Assembly: GCA_030643145.1 (NCBI GenBank)
Contig: DAOWMJ010000039.1
Location: 1-11,609 of the forward strand
Origin: Candidatus Latescibacterota bacterium
GTDB lineage: Bacteria; Krumholzibacteriota; Krumholzibacteriia; Krumholzibacteriales; WJIX01
Direction: 5' to 3'
DNA: 11,609 bases
The notes below the pieces were generated by a model. The model ran no database searches. It had not been told where the DNA came from and saw nothing but the letters and a program-made list of their open reading frames with translations. The position numbers and the translations under genes were made by a program. Shown piece by piece: positions 1 to 7,143 of the stretch; the stretch's first letter is position 1; each line of letters opens with the position of its first letter.

Positions 1-272
1 CCCGCCTTGATTGTTCTGAATCCGAATTCCTCTTTGTAAACTTTCTTAACCTTAACCTTGATTACTGATTCTACACCGAGAGGAATTTTGATATGAAGCC
101 CCGGTTCTGCTTGACGAACAAACTTGCCGAACCGCGTGATTACCCCGTTTTCATCAGCGTCAACGGAATAAAAACCCGATGCCACCAAAACAATCACTAT
201 GACGACAAGGATAATATTTCTTATCCAGCTTACAGACCATGAATACTCTTTATCGCCTATCTGAACTTTCAT
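1..272 (-). CDS. hflK: HflK-like SPFH/band-7 membrane protein (N-terminal part; 3' end outside window)
   Basis: The first 90 residues are visible. They have a short polar N-terminus (MKVQIGDKEY), one strongly hydrophobic membrane segment at about residues 17-35, then the start of a band-7/SPFH domain. The stretch SVDADENGVITRFGK, followed by EPGLHIKIPLGVE and KEEFGFRT, closely follows the conserved opening of FtsH-modulator HflK proteins. In that family HflK pairs with HflC, faces the periplasm and modulates the FtsH protease; that role is inferred from the family. The ATG at 272 is preceded by AAGGTGAT at good spacing, so the start is well supported. The next gene, beyond the left edge, would be expected to be hflC, but it cannot be seen. 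A stomatin-type SPFH protein is the main alternative, since the distinguishing downstream region is missing. Confidence 0.82.
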   Translation of the reverse strand, partial: MKVQIGDKEYSWSVSWIRNIILVVIVIVLVASGFYSVDADENGVITRFGKFVRQAEPGLHIKIPLGVESVIKVKVKKVYKEEFGFRTIKA

Positions 273-294
273 CTTAAATCACCTTCTTTCAATA

Positions 295-300
295 ATTATA
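295..300 (-). promoter_or_regulatory. Possible -10 box for the hflK-like gene
   Basis: On the minus strand there is an exact TATAAT (300 down to 295). It would start transcription near 288, only about 15 bases before the ATG at 272. The upstream -35 match is poor: TTCAAA at 19 bases spacing. The rest of the 303-base divergent gap (273-576) is very AT-rich. I could not assign a convincing promoter to the plus-strand lipoprotein gene in it, and I saw no RNA gene there. Confidence 0.35.
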
Positions 301-576
301 ATTAGTAACAAAATAAAACTTTGAACCCCGACTGTCGCTTTACTTATCTCTAATGTCATTTACTCAAATTCGGTATTCACAATTTAAAGCAAGATTAAAT
401 CACTGTTTTTTTCAAGTCAATAGAAAATTTAAAGTTTCCGAAATAAGTATCTCCACGGTACATTTTTTATTAACCCCAGTATGTGATAACAGAATAAGTT
501 CCAAATAATTAAGTGCATTCTTTAATAATTTTATTTATATTATTTATTAGTTAATCTATTCGAAGGGAGTCTATTA

Positions 577-1710
577 ATGAAAAGCTCATTACAATTATTA
601 ATCTATCTACTGTTAATTATGCTTACTGTTTCCTCATGTTCTGACAAAGCGGTGAATTACTACAATGACGGCATTGATGCCGCGGCTGATAATGACCTCG
701 ATCGAGCAATCGATTTATGGGAAAAATCTCTGAACTATCGCTCTGATGATTCAGATGTCTATTTTAACCTTGGAAGCGCTTATTTTGAAACAGGCGATTT
801 TGTAAAAGCTGAACAAAATTTTCGTAACTCTCTAAATTTAAAAAAAGATGATCATACCGCGTATTACAAACTTGGACGTTCACTTCAAAAACAAGGAAAG
901 CTTGGAGAAGCAAAAACCAACTTTAAATTTGCAATTAGATTAAAAAAGAATTACCTGCCTCCATATCTTGGTATGACTGAATGCGCCCTTTCTGAGAATC
1001 AAATAAATACTGCCAGAAAATATGCTTCCATGTCATTGAGACTGGCCCCGGGTAATATTCAGGCAAACACCTATCTGGCAGATGTCCTGTTTCGCGACAA
1101 CCAATATGCCGAGGCGTATATGCAAATTGCCCACCTTAGCCACTCCACCAATGTAAATTTACTGATCATCCTCGGAAAAATTATGTATGAAAAACATATG
1201 TACCAGAACGCCATTACTATTCTTTCTAAAGCGAGACGCCTCGGGGCATCCGATTCCGAAATGTTTCTCTATCTTGGAAAATCAGCTCTTAAATTGGAAC
1301 GCTACGTTGACTCAAAGAATTTTTTCAATTTAGCTCTATTCAAAAACCAGAATGAAAGTTTTGCCTGGGCTGGATTGGGAGAAGTATTCGCGGCAAAAAA
1401 TAATTGGCCTGATGCCATAGATTCTTATTCCAAGGCTCATAAACTTTCCCCCGAAAATATTGAAATTGCTGGAAATTTCGGAATAGTCCTTTTAAAAAGC
1501 GGCCAATACAACGCGGCATTAGAAAAATTAAAATTTGCCGCGGACCGTATTGACAATCCTGACAGAATCCTTTTTTACCTTGGAACAACCTATATGAAAT
1601 TGGGGGAAAATAAGCAGGCCGAAAAAACATTCAGAAAATTTATCGCCACATGGAATGGGGATAAAAAATATATTGAAAAGGCAAATAATATCATTAATGA
1701 ACTAAAATGA
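577..1710 (+). CDS. TPR-repeat lipoprotein
   Basis: A 377-residue exported protein. Residues 1-20 form a signal peptide ending in a lipobox (VSS before Cys21), so the mature protein should be lipidated on Cys21. Ser22 at position +2 is not an inner-membrane retention residue by the E. coli Lol rule, which suggests the outer membrane. The remainder is about ten tetratricopeptide units of 33-34 residues, from about residue 26 to 360. Clear consensus stretches are DVYFNLGSAYFETGDFVKAE, TAYYKLGRSLQKQGKLGEAK, AWAGLGEVFAAKNNWPDAI and ILFYLGTTYMKLGENKQAE. TPR arrays act as protein-binding scaffolds; the partner is unknown. GAAGGGAG sits about 8 bases before the ATG. The gene is alone on its strand, divergent from hflK and convergent with the transporter. 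It could serve secretion, pilus or envelope assembly, but nothing nearby decides this. Confidence 0.85.
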   Translation: MKSSLQLLIYLLLIMLTVSSCSDKAVNYYNDGIDAAADNDLDRAIDLWEKSLNYRSDDSDVYFNLGSAYFETGDFVKAEQNFRNSLNLKKDDHTAYYKLGRSLQKQGKLGEAKTNFKFAIRLKKNYLPPYLGMTECALSENQINTARKYASMSLRLAPGNIQANTYLADVLFRDNQYAEAYMQIAHLSHSTNVNLLIILGKIMYEKHMYQNAITILSKARRLGASDSEMFLYLGKSALKLERYVDSKNFFNLALFKNQNESFAWAGLGEVFAAKNNWPDAIDSYSKAHKLSPENIEIAGNFGIVLLKSGQYNAALEKLKFAADRIDNPDRILFYLGTTYMKLGENKQAEKTFRKFIATWNGDKKYIEKANNIINELK

Positions 1711-1798
1711 ATTTCAGGAATCAGATGCTACCTTCATATTGAACAACTCATACCTTCCTTATATCTTTTTTATCCCGGCCGTAATTTAACACAATCAC

Positions 1799-2719
1799 TT
1801 ATAATGATTCTGATTTGGAAAAGATGCTCAAAATCCTGGACTTCATAGGGTTGTAGATAAGAACAACAGATATACCGGCCATAATTATAAGACTCCCCAG
1901 AACCGTTAACAAAGAAGGAATTTCTCCCAGAAATAAAAACGCCAGAAAAGCAGCCCCTACCGGTTCGACAATAATTATTATTGTTGCTATCGGCGCTTTT
2001 AACCTCTTAAGAGCCCAGTTAAACGACGAATGTCCTACAATCTGGCAAACAACCGCCGTTAAAAAACAATAAGTATATGTTTCAAAAGAATGTCCTGCCA
2101 GCGAGTTTCCTGAAAGAGGTAGTGTAATAGTTAGAAAAAGTGCCGCTATTGTATATACAGGAATTATATAGGCCAGAAGGGATGTCTTTTTTCTTAACAC
2201 GCTGCCCACTAGAAAATATCCAGCTATAGATATTGCGCCGGCAATCGCCAGCAGATCACCCTTCCACCTTCCCATAGTACCGATTAAATCATTTCCGCCA
2301 AGGATGAGACAGCCTGTAAGCGCGACCGCCAAACCCACCCAGAAACTCCGGCTAATCACCTCCTTAAAAACAAAGGCTGAAAAAAGCGCGATAAATATTG
2401 GTGAAGTAGTAACCAAAACGACACTATTAGTTACACCCGTAAGATAGAGAGAAGTGACCCATAAGTAGAAATGGAGCGAAAGAAAAAATCCTGACAATAG
2501 TAAAAGTAACCATTCTCTTCGGGAAAGGCTCTTCATTTCCTCCCTCAAACTACCCGAAATGAAAACAGCTGGAAAAAGCAAAATGGATGAAAATATCAAT
2601 CTTAAAGCAGCAATCACCGGCGGTGCAGCGTCTGCCAGTTTTATAAACGAAGCGGCAAAAGAAATTGAAACAATACCAAGCGCCAAAACAAATTTTGTTT
2701 TCAACCTTTCTTTATCCAA
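1799..2719 (-). CDS. DMT-superfamily EamA-type transporter
   Basis: A hydrophobic protein of about 306 residues with ten predicted membrane helices in two repeated halves, the usual size and layout of EamA (RhaT/YdcZ-like) drug/metabolite transporters. Family-typical stretches include the early helix ending in APPVIAALRLIFSS, the first-half segment VVLVTTSPIFIALFSAFVFKE, and the second-half segment APIATIIIIVEPVGAAFLAFLFLGE. The substrate cannot be predicted from sequence. The frame stays open to a TTG at 2809, but that codon has no Shine-Dalgarno. A TTG at 2719 lies 6 bases after AGGGGGCGAG and gives a normal short cytoplasmic N-terminus (MDKERLKTKF) before helix 1, so I chose it. The gene is divergent from the DUF116 gene and appears monocistronic. 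Confidence 0.88.
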   Translation of the reverse strand: MDKERLKTKFVLALGIVSISFAASFIKLADAAPPVIAALRLIFSSILLFPAVFISGSLREEMKSLSRREWLLLLLSGFFLSLHFYLWVTSLYLTGVTNSVVLVTTSPIFIALFSAFVFKEVISRSFWVGLAVALTGCLILGGNDLIGTMGRWKGDLLAIAGAISIAGYFLVGSVLRKKTSLLAYIIPVYTIAALFLTITLPLSGNSLAGHSFETYTYCFLTAVVCQIVGHSSFNWALKRLKAPIATIIIIVEPVGAAFLAFLFLGEIPSLLTVLGSLIIMAGISVVLIYNPMKSRILSIFSKSESL

Positions 2720-2725
2720 AGAACT

Positions 2726-2735
2726 CTCGCCCCCT
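2726..2735 (-). promoter_or_regulatory. Ribosome binding site deciding the transporter start
   Basis: The minus strand reads AGGGGGCGAG, ending 6 bases before a TTG at 2719. No comparable site precedes the more upstream TTG at 2809. This favours a TTG start for the transporter and shortens the longest open frame by 30 codons. Confidence 0.65.
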
Positions 2736-2769
2736 TTTATATATTTAACACCAACATAATTTCTATTGA

Positions 2770-2797
2770 ATATTACAGCCTGTTCGTGTAGATTCAA
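2770..2797 (-). promoter_or_regulatory. Weak candidate promoter for the EamA transporter
   Basis: The minus strand has TTGAAT (2797-2792), 16 bases, then TAATAT (2775-2770). This is a partial match to the sigma-70 consensus. Transcription would start near 2763, downstream of the upstream TTG at 2809, which agrees with translation from the TTG at 2719. Confidence 0.3.
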
Positions 2798-2858
2798 AGA
2801 AATATTCAATACAATAACGTTCTTAAGATTGCTACCAGACCTTTAATCAATTAACACA

Positions 2859-3659
2859 ATGCCTGAAACTACCAAACCAAACGATAAACCGAACAGTAAA
2901 AAACGTGTATTAGGAGATGAATGGGTTGACTGGAACGGTGAAATTGTAGAAACAGAGATTAAAGAAAGTAAAAAAACATTTCTTTTTTTCTCACTTTTAA
3001 CCCTTTCCGGCGTGATAATTCTGGCTCTTCTTTTTCTGTACTTCGCGCTGCCGCGCTTTGAACTCTTCGGAAAAACCTGGGCAATCATCTTTACAATATC
3101 GATACTCGTATTAGCATCTATTCTCTTCCTCTGGTATCTTCTCTTGCTTTTCACCATGCTGTTCAAGCAATCTTATATAAAGGCATGCCTGGATAAAAAT
3201 AGCATACTCTTTTTTTTCCTTCTCCCTTATGTTTCCAAACTTGCCTCCCTTTTCGGTATTTCAAGAGATAGAATCAACCATTCTTTTATTCTGGTGAGCA
3301 ACTGTCTTGTTAATCTACCTGATAAAAACGGACCGATTCTCGCGCTGCTACCAAGATGCCTCCGCAAAGATATTTTGATAGAAATAAAGAGAATCTGCGA
3401 GAAATTTCCGGATGTAGTATATCATATCGCTCCAGGAGGAAACATTGCCAGAAAACAAGTAGCCGATACATCCCCGAGAGCAATCGTCGCTATCGCTTGT
3501 GAAAGAGACCTGCTTTCAGGAATTCAGGAGATAGCACCCAAAATCCCGGTTATCGGGATTCCAAACAGACGCCCTGAAGGCCCTTGCAAAAATACCGTTG
3601 TCAGCCTGGAAGAATTTGAATCTGCTTTGAAATTCTTTCAAAATCAGCAATTTTCATGA
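2859..3659 (+). CDS. DUF116 domain membrane protein
   Basis: A 266-residue protein. It has a polar N-terminus (1-38), two clear membrane helices (about 41-63 and 74-101), a further hydrophobic stretch near 115-124, then a soluble C-terminal DUF116-type domain. Diagnostic stretches are LLPRCL (164-168), HIAPGGNIAR (189-198), RAIVAIACERDLLSGI (207-222) and IPNRRPEGPCKNT (234-246). Five cysteines (149, 167, 180, 214, 243) fall in or beside conserved stretches. They suggest a metal site, possibly an Fe-S or zinc centre, but that is inference and the family has no assigned activity that I know of. From memory, DUF116 genes often sit near fmt/def/rsmB translation genes in deltaproteobacteria; none is present here. 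No good Shine-Dalgarno precedes the ATG, so the exact start is less sure than the family. Confidence 0.85.
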   Translation: MPETTKPNDKPNSKKRVLGDEWVDWNGEIVETEIKESKKTFLFFSLLTLSGVIILALLFLYFALPRFELFGKTWAIIFTISILVLASILFLWYLLLLFTMLFKQSYIKACLDKNSILFFFLLPYVSKLASLFGISRDRINHSFILVSNCLVNLPDKNGPILALLPRCLRKDILIEIKRICEKFPDVVYHIAPGGNIARKQVADTSPRAIVAIACERDLLSGIQEIAPKIPVIGIPNRRPEGPCKNTVVSLEEFESALKFFQNQQFS

Positions 3660-3812
3660 TAATGGCACAATTATTGTTACTTTTTTCAACTGTGCCGATT
3701 GAAGCTCGACTTTTTTTCTCCAGTTCCAATCGCCAGCATGATGTCACGTTATTCGGGTCAGCGGATAACACAAATAACTTTTTCATGGAATCAATCCAGG
3801 GAGAAAATTGCC

Positions 3813-4448
3813 ATGGCAAGGATTCACAATTTACATTCATCCTATAAGTTTACAAACCAGGCTATATCAAATCTAAAAAAGCGCGTCCTTCTATTAATTA
3901 TCTCAAGTACTCTGGTTGTTGCCGCCGCCTTCGGGTTTTCGTTCTATTTCGCATTTATATCAACCGGATCAGCGATAGCAAGACAACTCCCTGAACTTTC
4001 ACCCGTTGTTTCAAAACTTAAAAGCCTGCTTCTTTTTAACACTTTTGGACTTATAACCATTATTATACTTTCCCTCTACGTTCTCAGCCGGCTTGCAACA
4101 TCAAAGTTATTTGGGGAGCTTGGAACGGTTCAGAAAAAGATGATCACAATTTCAGAAGGCCGCCTTCCGGCGCGAAAGAATGTCAATGCAAATGGAGCTT
4201 TTGTGGGATTTGAATCGGCTTTCAGCGTTATGCTCTCAAAGATAAAAGAAAAGGAATCAGATGAACTAGCACAGCTGGAAGAGTACCTTGAATATCTCGA
4301 AGCACAAGATCATTCGAAACTCAAAACTTCCATTCAAGAATTAATAAAACACAAAAGGGAATATCTCGATACCAGCAAGGCGGGGAAAGAAAAAAAAGAT
4401 CCGAGTATTCAGAATAAATCAGACGAAGTTTTCGTGCAACCATCCTGA
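3813..4448 (+). CDS. Two-TM HAMP-like membrane protein without output domain
   Basis: From the ATG at 3813 the protein is 211 residues. TM1 is at about 25-50, followed by a short external loop (51-69) and TM2 at 72-94. Residues 95-148 are HAMP-like: LFGELGTVQKKMITISEGRL, then FVGFESAFSVMLSKIKEKE. A charged probable coiled coil follows (about 145-186), then a polar tail. In HAMP proteins this region passes conformational signals across the membrane. Here no kinase, cyclase or methyl-accepting output domain follows, so the protein may be a structural or regulatory partner. The frame is open from 3663, with an earlier TTG (3699) and ATGs (3738, 3741), but only the ATG at 3813 has a Shine-Dalgarno (AGGGAGA at 3798-3804, spacing 8). 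It lies 153 bases after the DUF116 stop on the same strand and may be co-transcribed with it. Confidence 0.68.
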   Translation: MARIHNLHSSYKFTNQAISNLKKRVLLLIISSTLVVAAAFGFSFYFAFISTGSAIARQLPELSPVVSKLKSLLLFNTFGLITIIILSLYVLSRLATSKLFGELGTVQKKMITISEGRLPARKNVNANGAFVGFESAFSVMLSKIKEKESDELAQLEEYLEYLEAQDHSKLKTSIQELIKHKREYLDTSKAGKEKKDPSIQNKSDEVFVQPS

Positions 4449-4478
4449 AATATCGGTTTAATAAGACTTTCTTGAAGG

Positions 4479-4859
4479 TTAACTTTCAATACCGCTCGCT
4501 TTTATAAGAATATCTATAGCTATGAGAAAATTCTCCGTATTGAAGGGCTTTTGCACCAACAGATCAGCCAGGATCGTCTCTTCAATATTCTCATTCTCAA
4601 AATCTCTCGCTGAAAGAATAATTATTGGAATCTTCTTTAATTCTTCATTTTCCTTAATTCTGTTACAAACCTTGTAGCCGTCAATACCAGGAAGCATAAG
4701 GTCCAAAATAACCAAATCGGGGCGCTCTGATTCAATCTTGTCGATGGCTTCCAAACCGTCAAAAGCTGAGATTACATTATATCCTTCATGTTCCAGCGTA
4801 AATCGCAGTATTTTTACAAGGTGAATTTCATCATCAACGATCAAAATAGTACTGCTCAC
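4479..4859 (-). CDS. Stand-alone CheY-like response regulator receiver
   Basis: A 126-residue single receiver domain of normal length. Acidic-pocket residues are Asp9 and Asp10 (ILIVDDE), the predicted phospho-acceptor is Asp53 (LVILDLMLPGIDG), the switch Ser83 lies in IIILSA, and the conserved Lys104 is in QKPF. All catalytic positions are present, so it should be phosphorylatable. No DNA-binding or enzymatic output domain is attached and no histidine kinase is visible in the window, so its partner must be encoded elsewhere. The start is GTG at 4859, with GAGG in the preceding GAGGTAAGCA. It is convergent with the HAMP-like gene, with only 30 bases between stops. A link to the nearby HAMP-like or HD-GYP proteins is possible but unproved. 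Confidence 0.92.
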   Translation of the reverse strand: MSSTILIVDDEIHLVKILRFTLEHEGYNVISAFDGLEAIDKIESERPDLVILDLMLPGIDGYKVCNRIKENEELKKIPIIILSARDFENENIEETILADLLVQKPFNTENFLIAIDILIKASGIES

Positions 4860-4941
4860 TGCTTACCTCACTAAATAATCTATAATTGTTAATCGTAAAA
4901 CAAGAAACACTTAGCTGTAGCAACGCTTCACACGGGCAATT

Positions 4942-4953
4942 TTAGCTAGCTAA
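4942..4953. repeat. 12-base perfect palindrome upstream of the receiver gene
   Basis: TTAGCTAGCTAA is its own reverse complement. It lies about 83 bases upstream of the receiver start and about 190 bases upstream of the next promoter, in the 391-base gap 4860-5250. It could be an operator half-site pair, or chance in AT-rich DNA. The rest of this gap holds the receiver leader, the promoter at 5142-5171 and a 5' leader. I saw no RNA gene in it. Confidence 0.25.
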
Positions 4954-5141
4954 TAAAAATTCGCATCACCGTCACCGCCAGGCTGTTATTATCAACCTGT
5001 CGAAGACTATATTAATACTCATTGCAATACAATAAATATTTTTACTCTCCTGCTTAAAATCCAAAGCATAATGATATGTCACACCTCTGGCAAAATTCAG
5101 CTATTAAATTTCCTTATCAAAAAGGGCAACTTTTTCACCCC

Positions 5142-5171
5142 TCGACAAAACTATCGCTTTTATGTTATAAT
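5142..5171 (+). promoter_or_regulatory. Sigma-70-like promoter for the small secreted protein gene
   Basis: TCGACA (5142-5147) and an exact TATAAT (5166-5171) are 18 bases apart. This is a near-consensus vegetative promoter. Transcription would begin near 5178, giving a leader of about 73 bases before the ATG at 5251. It also argues against the upstream in-frame ATG at 5071, which would lie ahead of the promoter. Confidence 0.6.
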
Positions 5172-5250
5172 TAATAACGTATGGGTAACTAAACGCATAC
5201 GCATTGAATCTAAATCAACTTGCTTCTGCAGCTCAACAGGAGAAAACAAA

Positions 5251-5652
5251 ATGACGTTTCACTACGGCAAATTATTCGTTTCAATAATCCTGGTCTTTAT
5301 TCTAGGGATCGTTTTCAGTACACCTGCCATTTCCGGTCCCTACAAAATAAACAAATCTGTTACACCTATGGCAAATGGGAATTTCCTGGTAAAAATTAAC
5401 ATCACTTCTTCAGGTAAAGATATTTTCGGCGTCAAATTAATTGATGCCGATGATTCGATCCTGGATGTTTATGCTCCCAGGGGATGGTGCGTAGCCACAG
5501 ACGGTGGCAGTTATGTCGCCAGAACTTCCTATAATCCTGTAAAAAAGTCAAAATCTATTGAATTAATTATTCACACTAATCTTGAGGATATATCCTTTAC
5601 CTATTCTATTTTTGGTCGTATAGAACAGATTGGATTACCGGATACAATATAG
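5251..5652 (+). CDS. Small secreted protein of unknown function
   Basis: A 133-residue protein with a classical signal peptide: MTFHYGK, a hydrophobic core at about 8-24, and a probable signal peptidase I site after Ala26-Ile27-Ser28. The mature part is about 105 residues, with many alternating hydrophobic/polar stretches that suggest a beta-sandwich (FLVKINITSS, IFGVKLIDADDSILDVYAP, SIELIIHTN, ISFTYSIFG). It has one cysteine, Cys80 in RGWCVATDGG. I do not recognise a family. The ATG at 5251 has AGGAG 8 bases upstream. An upstream in-frame ATG at 5071 lacks such a site and precedes the promoter, so it was not used. The gene is monocistronic, with its own promoter and a downstream terminator shared with the convergent HD-GYP gene. 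The product is probably periplasmic or secreted. Confidence 0.7.
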   Translation: MTFHYGKLFVSIILVFILGIVFSTPAISGPYKINKSVTPMANGNFLVKINITSSGKDIFGVKLIDADDSILDVYAPRGWCVATDGGSYVARTSYNPVKKSKSIELIIHTNLEDISFTYSIFGRIEQIGLPDTI

Positions 5653-5677
5653 CAACTGATTGATGGGCAACACATTA

Positions 5678-5713
5678 AAAATAGCATCTGTCCCAGGGGG
5701 CAGATGCTATTTT
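5678..5713. terminator. Bidirectional rho-independent terminator
   Basis: A perfect 13-base inverted repeat (arms 5678-5690 and 5701-5713, AAAATAGCATCTG against its complement) encloses a 10-base C/G-rich loop, with T runs on the 3' side in both directions. It lies between two convergent genes and can end both transcripts. The minus-strand TAG stop of the HD-GYP gene (5709-5707) is inside the stem. Confidence 0.85.
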
Positions 5714-7143
5714 CGACCTATTGTGTATTCTCCTATCTCTATATCGCGAAAAGGAGTATCTAAAACATTTTTTATCGATTTAATAGATTTTCCTGTTTGG
5801 GAGTCCTTTTCATTCAAATCAACTATGACATTTCGGCTTACAGTAAATCCATTAGAATCACGGATAACACGAACACTCGGTAAATTGTCCATACCATCAT
5901 CCGTATCGACGACAATCGCTGTCTCTTCGCTGTCAAGTTGAACAAGGCTTCCAATAGGAAGATTGCCGAGTACCGTCATGAATATATCGATAAAATGCGG
6001 ATGGTACTTATTTCCCCTCATCTCCTGCATAAATCTGACTGCTTCAAATGGATTAAGTTGCTTTCTATAAGTTCTTTTAGTAGTTAGCGCGTCATAAGTA
6101 TCAGCTATTTGAATCACATAAGAAGCATCATGTATTTTTTGGTTCTTTCTAACATTGGGATAACCTTGCATATTGTACCCAATGTGATGTTCATACGCCA
6201 CTCTTTCAACACAGGAACTGCTACCCTCTTCTCGTAATATTTTCGCTCCGTCAATGGGATGCCTCTTTACATACTGCCACTCTGAAGGAGTCAGTTTTCC
6301 CGCTTTATGAAGAATTTCGCGTGGAATATGCAGTTTTCCCACATCGTGCATCAATCCAGCCAGTCCTATCTCGCTTGTTTCATCATCTGAATACCCAAGC
6401 CGGGAAGCAAGCGCGGTAGAAATTACCGCTACATTTACCGAATGATTAAATGTGTAAAAATCATACGATTTTAATGATTTTAGTAGAAAGATAGCGTAAT
6501 AGTTTTGATTATAACCCATTACAAGTTCCAAAATTCTCTTTCCGGCTTTCCTGGTTTGTGATGTTTCCAGTTTCTTTAATCTCGTCAGCACATCTCCTAT
6601 GTCCCCACTTATCGTGTTTCCTTCAGTATAACCTCGCTTTAATTTCGTCTCGGAACTTAGGGCTGAGACTGATGACAGATCTATCCCTGTTTTTATTCTA
6701 TCCCCGTTTCTTATTTTGATATTTCGTATTCTGTTCCATTTGCTTCTTAGATCAACAGAAGTATCCCTTTTTAAAGCGGCAAGAGAAATATCAATAAAGG
6801 CTTTTATTTCATCTTTTCTAATATCCATTGTAATTTCAATTTCACCAATCGCCATTTTATTAATCACTTCTCTAAATAAATTCAGGCGCTTGTCATCCCT
6901 TTTATTAATATTCATTCTGAAATTCATATAATAAATCGAACCATCAATAACTCTGAATATTATCCTCTTTTTCCCCTTTATAATGCTTATTAAATTCTTA
7001 TGAATGTCATCATAAAGTTTTTCAATAAAATGGTGTCCGGATGGATATACCCTCGCCTGTAAAAGAAGATCTGATATTCCAAGCACAAAATGGTTTAATT
7101 TACTTAAACCATCGGGTATCGAATTAGCAGATCGATCAACCAT
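5707..7143 (-). CDS. HD-GYP domain protein (probable c-di-GMP phosphodiesterase)
   Basis: A 478-residue cytoplasmic protein without membrane segments. Residues about 15-140 form an N-terminal region containing LQARVYPSGHHFIEKL and an RVIDGSIYY strand, of a type I recall ahead of HD-GYP domains in deltaproteobacteria. Residues about 215-395 are the HD-GYP domain: FNHSVNVAV (His234), LMHDVGK (His266, Asp267, Lys270), RHPIDGA (His295), EHHIGYNMQGYP (His319, His320, GYP 327-329) and IADTYDALTTKRTYRK (Asp348). The metal ligands expected for a binuclear site are kept. The usual HHExxDGxGYP is altered: Glu becomes Ile321 and Asp becomes Asn324. A C-terminal beta-rich extension (about 396-445) reads GSLVQLDSEETAIVVDTD and then a conserved 'PSVRVIRD' stretch. 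Activity on c-di-GMP is inferred from the family. The ATG at 7143 follows GAAGGA at 5 bases. No GGDEF gene is nearby. Confidence 0.9.
   Translation of the reverse strand: MVDRSANSIPDGLSKLNHFVLGISDLLLQARVYPSGHHFIEKLYDDIHKNLISIIKGKKRIIFRVIDGSIYYMNFRMNINKRDDKRLNLFREVINKMAIGEIEITMDIRKDEIKAFIDISLAALKRDTSVDLRSKWNRIRNIKIRNGDRIKTGIDLSSVSALSSETKLKRGYTEGNTISGDIGDVLTRLKKLETSQTRKAGKRILELVMGYNQNYYAIFLLKSLKSYDFYTFNHSVNVAVISTALASRLGYSDDETSEIGLAGLMHDVGKLHIPREILHKAGKLTPSEWQYVKRHPIDGAKILREEGSSSCVERVAYEHHIGYNMQGYPNVRKNQKIHDASYVIQIADTYDALTTKRTYRKQLNPFEAVRFMQEMRGNKYHPHFIDIFMTVLGNLPIGSLVQLDSEETAIVVDTDDGMDNLPSVRVIRDSNGFTVSRNVIVDLNEKDSQTGKSIKSIKNVLDTPFRDIEIGEYTIGRK

Noticed and set aside
1711..1746. Eleven-codon frame overlapping the end of the TPR lipoprotein gene
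   Set aside because: Too short, with no recognisable product. The convergent gap 1711-1798 also shows no clear hairpin terminator.
3664..3696. Inverted repeat GGCACA / TGTGCC after the DUF116 gene
   Set aside because: The loop is 21 bases and no T run follows the right arm, so it is not a convincing terminator. Six-base arms are too short to claim an operator.
3699..3812. Longer N-terminus for the HAMP-like protein from TTG 3699 or ATG 3738/3741
   Set aside because: None of these starts has a ribosome binding site, whereas ATG 3813 does. The extra residues do not look like a signal or domain.
3656..3847. A 63-codon plus-strand frame whose ATG overlaps the DUF116 stop codon
   Set aside because: The overlap looks like translational coupling, but the product has no recognisable features. 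Its 3' part overlaps the better-supported HAMP-like gene, which has its own ribosome binding site at 3798-3804.
4472..4489. Near-palindrome TTGAAGGTTAACTTTCAA between convergent genes
   Set aside because: It has essentially no loop and no T run, and it overlaps the receiver's stop codon and final codons. It is not a typical terminator.
5071..5250. N-terminal extension of the small secreted protein
   Set aside because: The frame is open, but the extension has no Shine-Dalgarno, begins upstream of the likely promoter and would bury the signal peptide inside the protein.
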